Below, one piece after another: positions 1 through 7,003 of a stretch of DNA of 34,909 nt; positions within the stretch are counted from its first letter, which is position 1, and each line of letters opens with the position of its first letter. The notes below the pieces were generated by a model that was given only the letters and a program-made list of their open reading frames with translations, ran no database searches and was not told the origin of the DNA. Origin of the DNA: an uncultured Saprospiraceae bacterium (GTDB lineage Bacteria; Bacteroidota; Bacteroidia; Chitinophagales; Saprospiraceae); NCBI GenBank assembly GCA_938002705.1, contig CALLAG010000359.1, positions 1-34,909 of the forward strand, read 5' to 3'. The translations under genes and the position numbers were made by a program.

Positions 1-164
1 TGGCGGATAAGATCGCTCATATAATTTATTTCAGATTAAGACAGAAAACCTACCTACTGGCAGGCAGGCGTAGACATAGCCTTAGCTATGGCGAGGCTTT
101 CTAACGCAGATATGGAATAAATTATAATGCGAATTACCGCAATTTTGTAGGTTAATTTGTATTA
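1..164. repeat. Copy 1 of a long palindromic (fold-back) repeat, cut by the window edge
   Basis: These 164 bases recur at 22621-22784 with only two differences (position 84 A against G at 22704, and 147 G against A at 22767). Bases 1-30 pair imperfectly with 116-141, for example 21-30 with 116-125 exactly. The centre holds a small hairpin (81-90 region, CATAGC/GCTATG) and a GC-rich core at 53-68. In the second copy the inverted repeat continues about 20 bases further out on the left, so the left tip of this copy probably lies outside the window. No reading frame of note is inside. It resembles a MITE or REP-like non-autonomous element; the family is not identified. Confidence 0.85.
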
Positions 165-195
165 CATACTTATCATTAAGAAAATCAATTAGTAC

Positions 196-231
196 AAAGA
201 AAAAAGTCTGGCGTATAACACACCAGACTTT
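196..231 (-). terminator. Rho-independent terminator of the small secreted protein gene
   Basis: A perfect 9-bp stem (203-211 with 223-231) extends inward through a G-U pair. On the minus strand it is followed by a T-rich run, so it should end leftward transcription from the gene at 296-667. Confidence 0.85.
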
Positions 232-295
232 CAGTAAACACCCTTAATTTTTAAATATATTCTATCGGACTATATCATCTAATTGATCAATGATA

Positions 296-667
296 TTAGT
301 TCAAATTGACATTAGCATAATGTAGCTGGCTATCACCTTCTACTTTGAACCCTAACTTGTAGTCACCTTTGTCAAAAAGATTTTTATTAATTCTTACTTT
401 GTTAGATCCTACAGTAAGTTGGAATGATATTCTTCCATCTTCACCATATATCTGAACAAATTTTATTTTTTTGCTTGTTTCGAATTCGAAGTTGTTCTGA
501 TCTTCTGTCATCTCAGCAGATACAAAAGTAGATACTTCAGTATCTTCGATTGATACCGTCATTGATTCTGCACTTAGTAATGTTACTGGATTACCAGAAT
601 CATTATTAGCTAATGCAAGAGTTAAGAAAGAGAAAAGGAACATTGGAATTAAGATTAAGTTTTTCAT
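296..667 (-). CDS. Small secreted protein of unknown function
   Basis: This 123-residue protein starts at ATG with a clear Sec signal peptide: a short basic start and a hydrophobic run through about residue 20, with likely cleavage after ALA. The mature part of about 100 residues is rich in beta-forming stretches and charged residues and has no cysteine. The last 60 residues (QIYGEDGRISFQL, later KGDYKLGFKV, ending HYANVNLN) recall the beta-sandwich pattern of T9SS sorting domains, but the usual NP and KxxKx motifs are missing, so I do not call it one. It stands alone, transcribed leftward away from the gene at 881, and ends at a strong terminator. Function is unknown; periplasmic or surface location is inferred from the signal peptide. 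Confidence 0.8.
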   Translation of the reverse strand: MKNLILIPMFLFSFLTLALANNDSGNPVTLLSAESMTVSIEDTEVSTFVSAEMTEDQNNFEFETSKKIKFVQIYGEDGRISFQLTVGSNKVRINKNLFDKGDYKLGFKVEGDSQLHYANVNLN

Positions 668-734
668 AGTTTTTTTTGCTTTAACACGTTACATAAGGAA
701 GACAGGATATAAGCATGCTACCCTATGTCTCTAA

Positions 735-775
735 GCACTACAGAAAGCACTACATAGTAATACAAAGGCACTACA
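735..775. promoter_or_regulatory. Three GCACTACA direct repeats between divergent genes
   Basis: The 8-mer GCACTACA occurs exactly at 735-742, 747-754 and 768-775, with start-to-start spacings of 12 and 21 bp. The first two copies share a longer 10-mer, AAGCACTACA. The cluster lies in the gap between the leftward gene ending upstream at 667 and the rightward gene starting at 881, where operator sites are expected. The binding protein is unknown. Confidence 0.45.
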
Positions 776-880
776 TGACGTATTTTTAGCTCGATAAGTG
801 TAAAACATTTGTCAGTTTTTCACACGACAAGAAATATGTACTAACTTCGATATGAGTTTTTTTATTCTATAAATATATCG

Positions 881-1285
881 ATGGCAGATATCCAATCCTA
901 TGTTAAAGAATGTACTGATCTCATACAATCTGGGTATACCCGAGATGATATAGATCAATATCTCAAAGATAAATCTTGCGATGCAAAGACAGCTGCAGCT
1001 GTTCATCTTGAATTACAACACCTATTCGTAGAAAAAGAAAGGGCCTCACAAAGAAAAGAAGATGCATGGTCTAATATCGTAGCAGGTAGCTTTGCGATGG
1101 TCATCAATACCCTATTTACTATATACACTATAGTTACTGGTGGTTATATCAGTCTTCTACTGTCGATAATTATGTTTTACTTTGGCTGGAAGTATATACG
1201 TCAAGGATGGAGAATCCTTCAAAACCTGGATGACACGAGATCCATATTTGACAAAGGAGCTAATAAGTACATACCTAAGAGGTAG
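881..1285 (+). CDS. Small membrane protein, two predicted transmembrane helices
   Basis: This 134-residue protein has no recognised family. Residues 1-62 are hydrophilic and helical, with charged stretches such as GYTRDDIDQYL, and contain two cysteines (11 and 33). Residues from about 65 to 104 form two hydrophobic helices separated by a short GGY turn, and a basic C-terminal tail ends in PKR. It is probably an inner-membrane protein with both ends in the cytoplasm. Its stop codon lies 11 bp inside the 3' end of the convergent gene on the other strand, so the two genes share coding sequence at their ends. No signal peptide is visible. Confidence 0.75.
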   Translation: MADIQSYVKECTDLIQSGYTRDDIDQYLKDKSCDAKTAAAVHLELQHLFVEKERASQRKEDAWSNIVAGSFAMVINTLFTIYTIVTGGYISLLLSIIMFYFGWKYIRQGWRILQNLDDTRSIFDKGANKYIPKR

Positions 1286-1883
1286 CTTGCTTACTTGAGA
1301 ATGTACTCCAATATTCTCTTATACACTCGATCTTTTCTTCTTCGGAGCTATCAGACATTATTATCTGAGGTATAGTCCTACCAGCATAAGCTTTGATATG
1401 ATTACTGAATCTATCATATAGTATCGTGCCCGCATCAGCTTCTATTTCTAAAGGAGCTTTGTCATGACCATATCTGGCATACTGATAGATGAAGATGATA
1501 AGGTATAATATAATGGATCCAAACCTTCTAGCATGAGCAACATGAGACACTTCATGAGAAGCCAGCCGAAGCCAGGCACTTGGGTTATCAGCAAATGCAT
1601 ACCCATTATAATATTTCTGATCTTCCGAAAAATAATTCTCAGTAAAATAAATTCTACTCCATCGTCCATTCCCTAATGTGATGGCGCCACCTCCTTTAGT
1701 TGCATAGTACCATGGGATATATTGAGGATAAGATCTCCGGAACACCCTACATGTCTGTATATCGTCAAGATCAGCATCCGTCACTAAGGAGAACAGATAA
1801 CTAACAGCTGGATTAAATAGGTAGTATGATCCACCTTCTGCTGGTTCTAAAATTAATGAGGGATAAGTTTCAGTATTACTCAA
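1275..1883 (-). CDS. HExxH-motif putative zinc metallopeptidase
   Basis: This 202-residue protein carries the motif SHEVSHVAHA, with His110, Glu111 and His114 in gluzincin order, followed by a hydrophobic stretch (about 122-136) and then LEIEADAG, where Glu146 or Glu148 could be the third zinc ligand. That arrangement suggests a zinc peptidase or a related fold, but I do not recognise the family. The only possible start is TTG at 1883: an in-frame TAA, which is the stop of the upstream gene, lies 15 bp before it, and no internal ATG would keep the N-terminal region. The close spacing places it in one operon with the DsbA-like gene and the metalloprotease. Its end overlaps the convergent gene at 881-1285 by 11 bp. 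Confidence 0.7.
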   Translation of the reverse strand: MSNTETYPSLILEPAEGGSYYLFNPAVSYLFSLVTDADLDDIQTCRVFRRSYPQYIPWYYATKGGGAITLGNGRWSRIYFTENYFSEDQKYYNGYAFADNPSAWLRLASHEVSHVAHARRFGSIILYLIIFIYQYARYGHDKAPLEIEADAGTILYDRFSNHIKAYAGRTIPQIIMSDSSEEEKIECIREYWSTFSSKQATS

Positions 1884-1898
1884 CGGAAGTATAGTTTC

Positions 1899-2582
1899 TT
1901 AGCGAGCATCAGAGGTCAGCTTATCAATGATCTTACTCATCTTATCACTCGTACTGTAACCTTGAGTTACAATATATTGCTCATCTCCGATCTGTAATAA
2001 GACTGTCGGGAATGATGTAACACCCAGTAGCTTAGCGTTATCAAATTCTGCTTTGGTAGCTTCTTTGATTTCCTTAGTATAGAACATATTATCAAAAGCA
2101 TCAGTCGCTATACCCATAGTATTAAGAATGCCATGATAAGATTCACTTTGATTCATATCCTTATTCTGTACGTAGAATAGTTTTTGGATTTCTACAAAAA
2201 AGTCACCTACTGCATCGGGCTTTAGCTCCTTAATGACGACAACAGCTCGTGATGGTGGCTCTGTATCATAATTAAGATCACTTCTATCTAATATCCCATA
2301 ACTGAACTCTTGTCCACTGGCTTCATGGACATGCTTCCAGTGATCAGCGAGAAAGTCTTTCATCTCTGAGATAGGCTTATCAAAATATGGGCGGAGGCCA
2401 CCCATAACATAATCTATTTGTACTTTATCTTTATAATCTGCTTTGAGCTTTTGCCATTCTGGTGCTATACCATAACACCATGAGCACATAGGATCTCCGA
2501 CGTATATTAACTTCATGTTATCCTGTGATTGTATACTTAGATTAGACATAAATAAAATTGTGATAGCAATTATTAATCTCAT
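1899..2582 (-). CDS. Secreted DsbA-family (FrnE-like) thiol oxidoreductase
   Basis: A 227-residue protein with an N-terminal signal sequence (about residues 1-19) followed by a thioredoxin fold. The catalytic motif CSWC lies at residues 33-36 in the context GDPMCSWCYG, and the cis-proline is Pro192 in TSFPTVLL. A helical insertion lies between the two halves, as in DsbA. The GDPMCSWCYG context is typical of the DsbA/FrnE branch seen in many Bacteroidota. Such enzymes form or shuffle disulfide bonds outside the cytoplasm. The gene lies 42 bp behind the cysteine-rich secreted metalloprotease and 15 bp before the HExxH protein, so the three are probably co-transcribed. That it helps fold the protease is inference. 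Confidence 0.85.
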   Translation of the reverse strand: MRLIIAITILFMSNLSIQSQDNMKLIYVGDPMCSWCYGIAPEWQKLKADYKDKVQIDYVMGGLRPYFDKPISEMKDFLADHWKHVHEASGQEFSYGILDRSDLNYDTEPPSRAVVVIKELKPDAVGDFFVEIQKLFYVQNKDMNQSESYHGILNTMGIATDAFDNMFYTKEIKEATKAEFDNAKLLGVTSFPTVLLQIGDEQYIVTQGYSTSDKMSKIIDKLTSDAR

Positions 2583-2624
2583 GATATATTAACTGTGAAG
2601 TATGGTAATAGATTCATTAATCTT

Positions 2625-5585
2625 CTATTTTACTAATAATACTTTTTGACTAATTCTTTGATTCTTATTTTGTATTTCTATTGTATACATTCCTTTTGAG
2701 TAACTGCTTAATAGTTCTGCCACAACACTGGATGCCTGCGCTCCTAATTGTGTAAGGGACTTAATCACTTCTCCTTCTGAATTTTTAATATCAATACTTA
2801 AAATTATCTCATCATAGTCAGAAAACAAGGCTTCCAATGCATTATCAGTATTAATAGATCTAGCATCTGAAGAATTATCATCTTGTATCGGCATAGGTGT
2901 ACACGGCTCTATTCGTGCTTCGAATGTCGTACCCAATATTACTTCGAATGGGTATACCAAATCAATGTCAGTACCTGCTGTAAACAAAACTGATTGTCCA
3001 CTCTCATCGATAACTGCATCCGAAGTCACATTTATCTCAGCTCTATAAGTATAATTAGTTATTGTGTTAATGACAATATAATCTCCATCACAATCTGGTG
3101 GAGGACCACAGCCCTCATCGATTATACCATCACAATTATTATCTATACCATCACACACTTCAGTATTACCGGGATAGTTATCTGCCTCTGTATCATCACA
3201 ATCTGTATTATTAGTGACATATCCTGAGGGCGGGCTACAATCTGTAACAGAACTGGTAGCGTCTCCAAATCCATCGCCATCTGTATCAGCATAATAAGTA
3301 GTCAATAACTCCTCATCTATCATGCCGTCACAATCGTTATCTATCCCATCACATACTTCTGTGTTACCAGGATAATTATCTGCTTCCATATCATCACAAT
3401 CATCACCTCCTATGACTGCACTTACACCATCCCATCCTCCTGCGTCAAATGTACATTCTACATAACCATCAGCATCATTATCTATTTCGGTATCTGGCAA
3501 TGTAGAATTACTACAGTTATTAATCTGACCATCGCATAATTCTGGTGCTCCTGGATATACAGTACTGTCACTATCATTACAATCTGTATTATCAGAAGTA
3601 TAACCAGAAGGTAATGTGCAAGCGACCAAAGTAGTATTAACATCTCCAAACCCATCAGAATCAGAATCAGCGTAGTAGGTGTTCGTTAGATTTTCATCTA
3701 TCATACCATCACAATTATTATCTACTCCATCACATACTTCTGTAGCGGCAGGGTTGATTGCTGGATTAGTGTCATCACAGTCAGTGCTGTCTATTACATA
3801 ACCTGTCGGTAGTGAGCATCCTGTAATCGAGGCTCCGATATCACCAAAAGTATCGCCGTCAGCATCTAGATAGTATATGTTACTTCCATTTTCATCTACA
3901 AGGTTATCACAATCATTGTCTATCCCATCACATACTTCTGTAGCTTCAGGATTGACAGCAGGGTTAATATCATCACAGTCATCACCTCCTACGACGCCAG
4001 CTGCACCTTTCCATCCTCCCATGTCTATAGTACATATTACAAATCCATCACTATCATCATCAAACTCAACTAAGGGTAGCGAGGTGGTATTACAATCATT
4101 AATTAATCCATCACACAACTCGGGGGCACCGGGATATATGGTAGCATCACCGTCATTACAATCCGTATTATCAAGCACAAATCCAGTCGGAGGGCTACAC
4201 GCTACCTCAGATACAGTCGAGATACCAAATCCATCTCCATCATCATCTAGATAATAAGTTGTACCAGGAGTAATAGTTACATTCTGAGTAAGGGTAATCC
4301 CATCATTGCCACCTGCATTAGTTACAAGTAATTGCGTAACTATGGTACCCGATGTACCACTCGTAGGACAGACAACAGGATTCTGATCTGTAGAACTGGT
4401 TATATTCAATACAAGATTACCACTTGTGACTGTAAACGCCCAAGTCCATGAAGTAGGTGTATTAGTAGATAGATCAGTGAACTGTATACATTCATTAGAA
4501 CAGATCGGCACACTACCTGATGGAGTAAAATCTGCAACAGGTGGAGCAATAGTACACTTACTAGATGTTGTTGTATATCCTTCTGCTACTGCTGTAGCAT
4601 ACATCACATCACTTTGATCAGAGGTAAACATATACATACAGGCGTCACCAGCATAAGACATAAAATTCATATACATATCTTCTGAACCACAAGTTTGTGG
4701 CAGGTCAGCGCAAGTGTTATCATTACAGTTAGTAAGCCCGCTATAATTAGTCGACATATTAGGCGTATCAGGAATCTGATCTTGCGATCCTCCACATCCA
4801 CTGTTATCTCCCCATATATGAAAAAGACCAAAATAATGCCCGAGTTCATGTGCTAAAGTCTCTCCTTCGTCATAGGCAGCGAAACAGCCTGCTGATCCTG
4901 TAGTCTGGACTCCTGTACAATTTATATTACCAGTACCGAAGACACAATTATCTACTAATACTCCGTCACCATTAAATTGTCCCGGGATACCATTAGATAC
5001 ACCCAGTAGTCCGCCGGCTAAGTTGTCCACATAAATATTGACATAGCCAGCCCAATCAGAATTAACAGGTGTGAAATTACCGCTCGGGACACTGAAGTTG
5101 AGTTGTCCGAAAGTAATCGCCAGATCACCATTTACTAATCCATAACCAGCAGGATGATTCTGTGTAGCTATACAGAATTCCATACATGCATCTCCTAATA
5201 TGTTAGCCCCAAAGCAGGAAGCAAAATTAGCAATCAATCCAGCATCTGAATCTAAACCCATAATCTCAAGATTCATCTCATCTATCTGATCTTGTACTAT
5301 AGTAATAACACATGCCTCCTCAGAGGGCATTACCAGTCCTGAATCAAAGTGTACGGCTACTGGTATCATCAATGGCCCAGAAGTACATGTGGGATTCTTA
5401 TCTTCTCTTCTTTGTTTTATTATAGGAGCTGTTTTACTAATCCACTCTTTTATATGATTCTTATATTCTGGATCTTCTTCCATTCTTTTCTCGTGATTCT
5501 GAATGGTACTGAGACATCTCTCCCCTTCCTGACCTGACACGTGGAGACAGATCAACATCAATAAAATCGAAAAAGTAATACGCAT
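2625..5585 (-). CDS. Secreted pappalysin-like (M43) metalloprotease with MopE-type repeats and a T9SS-like tail
   Basis: This 986-residue modular protein begins with a signal peptide (1-18). The catalytic domain (about 65-335) has the metzincin zinc motif HELGHYFGLFH at 246-256 and a Met-turn region MNFMSY at 306-311, as in pappalysin/cytophagalysin enzymes. A PKD-like domain follows at about 350-440. Then come six MopE-like putative metal-binding repeats (443-826) rich in DxDxDG, DCDD and CDGxxNxC patterns. Residues 833-895 resemble a 3-coathanger stack domain, and the end (about 905-986) looks like a divergent T9SS type A sorting domain. It is therefore probably exported to the surface or medium. 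The six repeats form two copies of a three-unit block. It heads an apparent operon with a DsbA-like gene. Confidence 0.9.
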   Translation of the reverse strand: MRITFSILLMLICLHVSGQEGERCLSTIQNHEKRMEEDPEYKNHIKEWISKTAPIIKQRREDKNPTCTSGPLMIPVAVHFDSGLVMPSEEACVITIVQDQIDEMNLEIMGLDSDAGLIANFASCFGANILGDACMEFCIATQNHPAGYGLVNGDLAITFGQLNFSVPSGNFTPVNSDWAGYVNIYVDNLAGGLLGVSNGIPGQFNGDGVLVDNCVFGTGNINCTGVQTTGSAGCFAAYDEGETLAHELGHYFGLFHIWGDNSGCGGSQDQIPDTPNMSTNYSGLTNCNDNTCADLPQTCGSEDMYMNFMSYAGDACMYMFTSDQSDVMYATAVAEGYTTTSSKCTIAPPVADFTPSGSVPICSNECIQFTDLSTNTPTSWTWAFTVTSGNLVLNITSSTDQNPVVCPTSGTSGTIVTQLLVTNAGGNDGITLTQNVTITPGTTYYLDDDGDGFGISTVSEVACSPPTGFVLDNTDCNDGDATIYPGAPELCDGLINDCNTTSLPLVEFDDDSDGFVICTIDMGGWKGAAGVVGGDDCDDINPAVNPEATEVCDGIDNDCDNLVDENGSNIYYLDADGDTFGDIGASITGCSLPTGYVIDSTDCDDTNPAINPAATEVCDGVDNNCDGMIDENLTNTYYADSDSDGFGDVNTTLVACTLPSGYTSDNTDCNDSDSTVYPGAPELCDGQINNCSNSTLPDTEIDNDADGYVECTFDAGGWDGVSAVIGGDDCDDMEADNYPGNTEVCDGIDNDCDGMIDEELLTTYYADTDGDGFGDATSSVTDCSPPSGYVTNNTDCDDTEADNYPGNTEVCDGIDNNCDGIIDEGCGPPPDCDGDYIVINTITNYTYRAEINVTSDAVIDESGQSVLFTAGTDIDLVYPFEVILGTTFEARIEPCTPMPIQDDNSSDARSINTDNALEALFSDYDEIILSIDIKNSEGEVIKSLTQLGAQASSVVAELLSSYSKGMYTIEIQNKNQRISQKVLLVK
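3108..4259 (-). repeat. Two tandem super-repeats of three MopE-like units each
   Basis: In the protease, units run A1 (443-505), B1 (506-565), C1 (569-632), then A2 (636-697), B2 (700-760), C2 (763-826). Both A units end in an INxC form and lack the CDGxxDE ending. Both B units carry a GGWxG insertion and GGDDCDD. Both C units are standard. The block length is about 190 residues in each case. On DNA the blocks lie at 3690-4259 and 3108-3680. B2 and C2 share EADNYPGNTEVCDGIDN, whereas B1 and C1 share NP-rich versions, which suggests homogenisation between neighbours after block duplication. Confidence 0.85.
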
Positions 5586-5805
5586 ATAATCCTATAGTTA
5601 GAAGTGACTAATTAAAAAAAAGGGGTTGGAGTTGACACATTAATTCTGTGTATAGCTGCTAAGATAAATAAAACCAATAATCAGCGCAGTACTAATACAA
5701 CAAATAATATCTTATGTCGCATGGGGTATTGCTTATATCTTAGACATCAATTAACCACAGAATCCTTCGCTGGATCACTAATTTTATAATTACAACATGT
5801 ACTTA

Positions 5806-6930
5806 TTACGAATAGAACAACTGTGATATGATAGCATCTGCAATAACCAGAGACTTACTATTCAGAATATAATTTCCTTCTGAGGACATTATATCGCCGT
5901 TATCAACGAATATTTGGACTTCTTTTATAAAGTGTAGCTTATATTTTAATCCTATATTGCTAATATAATCGACCTCACATCCCCACTTCGTTCTCAGTCC
6001 AGTCATGACGTACTCATTATAATTGTCTTTGTGACTCAAGATTTCGTGAGAGTTAGGTAGGAGATTTTCTTTGATCTGTGTCATATACTTGACATTATGA
6101 GCGACATTCCACGACCGCTCTACACCATTATAAGAATGGGCAGAAGGCCCTATACCTAGGTAAGGCACACGCTTCCAGTAGTTGGTATTATGCTGAGAGA
6201 TATATCCAGGTAGTGCATAGTTAGATATCTCGTAGTGGTCATAACCGTATGACTTAAGTGCATCTATAGTCAGCTGAAACTGATGTGATAAGGACGTATC
6301 GCTGAGAGGTTTGATTTTTTTAGTTTTTATAAAATGATGGAGGGCCGTATCTTCTTCTACTGTCAGCCCATAGCAGGATAGATGCTTTATCCCAAATCCA
6401 TGAGCCAAACTCAGATTATTAAGCCATTGCTCATCAGAGGTCGTCGGACTACCAAATATCAAGTCAATAGAAAAATTATCTATCCCTGCATTATAGCTAT
6501 ACTCTATAGATCGGAATGACTGATCAGCATTATGGGATCTATTCATCCATCGTATATCATTCTCATGAAAAGATTGAACACCTATGCTCAATCTATTGAC
6601 TCCTAGTGAATGGAGTTCCTTGGTTTTCTCTGCAGTAAGATCATCAGGATTAGCCTCGAGAGTCATTTCTACATCATCTGACACTCTAAAGTGCTGATAA
6701 CATGCAGCAATTATGGCCTCTAATTCTCGACCCGAAAGAACAGAAGGTGTACCACCACCAAAGTAGATTGTATGTACATCAGCATCCTCGAGATAAGATT
6801 TTCTCATCTCTATCTCCCTAATAATAGCTGTCACCATATCTCCAGTATTTTTCATAGATGTAGAAAAATGAAAGTTACAATAGTGACAAGCCTGCTTGCA
6901 GAATGGAATATGTATGTAAATACCCGCCAT
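5806..6930 (-). CDS. hemW: Radical SAM heme chaperone HemW
   Basis: The 374-residue protein starts MAGIYIHIPFC and carries the radical SAM cluster motif CKQACHYC (Cys11, Cys15, Cys18) followed by NF. The lack of the extra cysteine that follows in true HemN separates it from coproporphyrinogen dehydrogenase. GGGTPS lies near residue 58, and the length fits HemW. HemW binds heme and is thought to deliver it to target proteins; many genomes mislabel it as oxygen-independent coproporphyrinogen oxidase. It is transcribed leftward and diverges from the Omp85-like gene. The 220 bp after its stop show no gene and no strong terminator. Confidence 0.93.
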   Translation of the reverse strand: MAGIYIHIPFCKQACHYCNFHFSTSMKNTGDMVTAIIREIEMRKSYLEDADVHTIYFGGGTPSVLSGRELEAIIAACYQHFRVSDDVEMTLEANPDDLTAEKTKELHSLGVNRLSIGVQSFHENDIRWMNRSHNADQSFRSIEYSYNAGIDNFSIDLIFGSPTTSDEQWLNNLSLAHGFGIKHLSCYGLTVEEDTALHHFIKTKKIKPLSDTSLSHQFQLTIDALKSYGYDHYEISNYALPGYISQHNTNYWKRVPYLGIGPSAHSYNGVERSWNVAHNVKYMTQIKENLLPNSHEILSHKDNYNEYVMTGLRTKWGCEVDYISNIGLKYKLHFIKEVQIFVDNGDIMSSEGNYILNSKSLVIADAIISQLFYS

Positions 6931-6967
6931 ATACGTTAAGAATAAGGTATAAATGGTAAAACAGTTC

Positions 6968-6975
6968 TACTTTTG
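6968..6975 (+). promoter_or_regulatory. Candidate -7 element (TACTTTTG) for the Omp85-like gene
   Basis: TACTTTTG fits the Bacteroidota -7 consensus TAnnTTTG. No TTG was seen at the expected -33 distance, so support is partial. Transcription would start near 6982, about 20 bases before the proposed translation start around 7004. Confidence 0.4.
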
Positions 6976-6986
6976 ATCATATGATA

Positions 6987-6994
6987 CAAATGTA
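6987..6994 (-). promoter_or_regulatory. Candidate -7 element (TACATTTG, minus strand) for hemW
   Basis: The minus strand reads TACATTTG, an exact fit to TAnnTTTG, 57 bp before the hemW ATG. It would give a leader of about 50 bases. No clear -33 TTG is visible. It lies back to back with the rightward element at 6968. Confidence 0.4.
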
Positions 6995-7003
6995 TATTTA
7001 GTC

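Noticed and set aside
3108-4259. Regularly spaced DNA repeats that might suggest a CRISPR or a minisatellite
   Set aside because: The period follows protein repeats and the copies differ at many silent positions; there are no constant direct repeats with unique spacers.
2994-4617. Several open frames on the plus strand opposite the metalloprotease repeats
   Set aside because: They are low-complexity products of the antisense of repeated Asp/Cys codons; the minus-strand frame is complete with clear domains.
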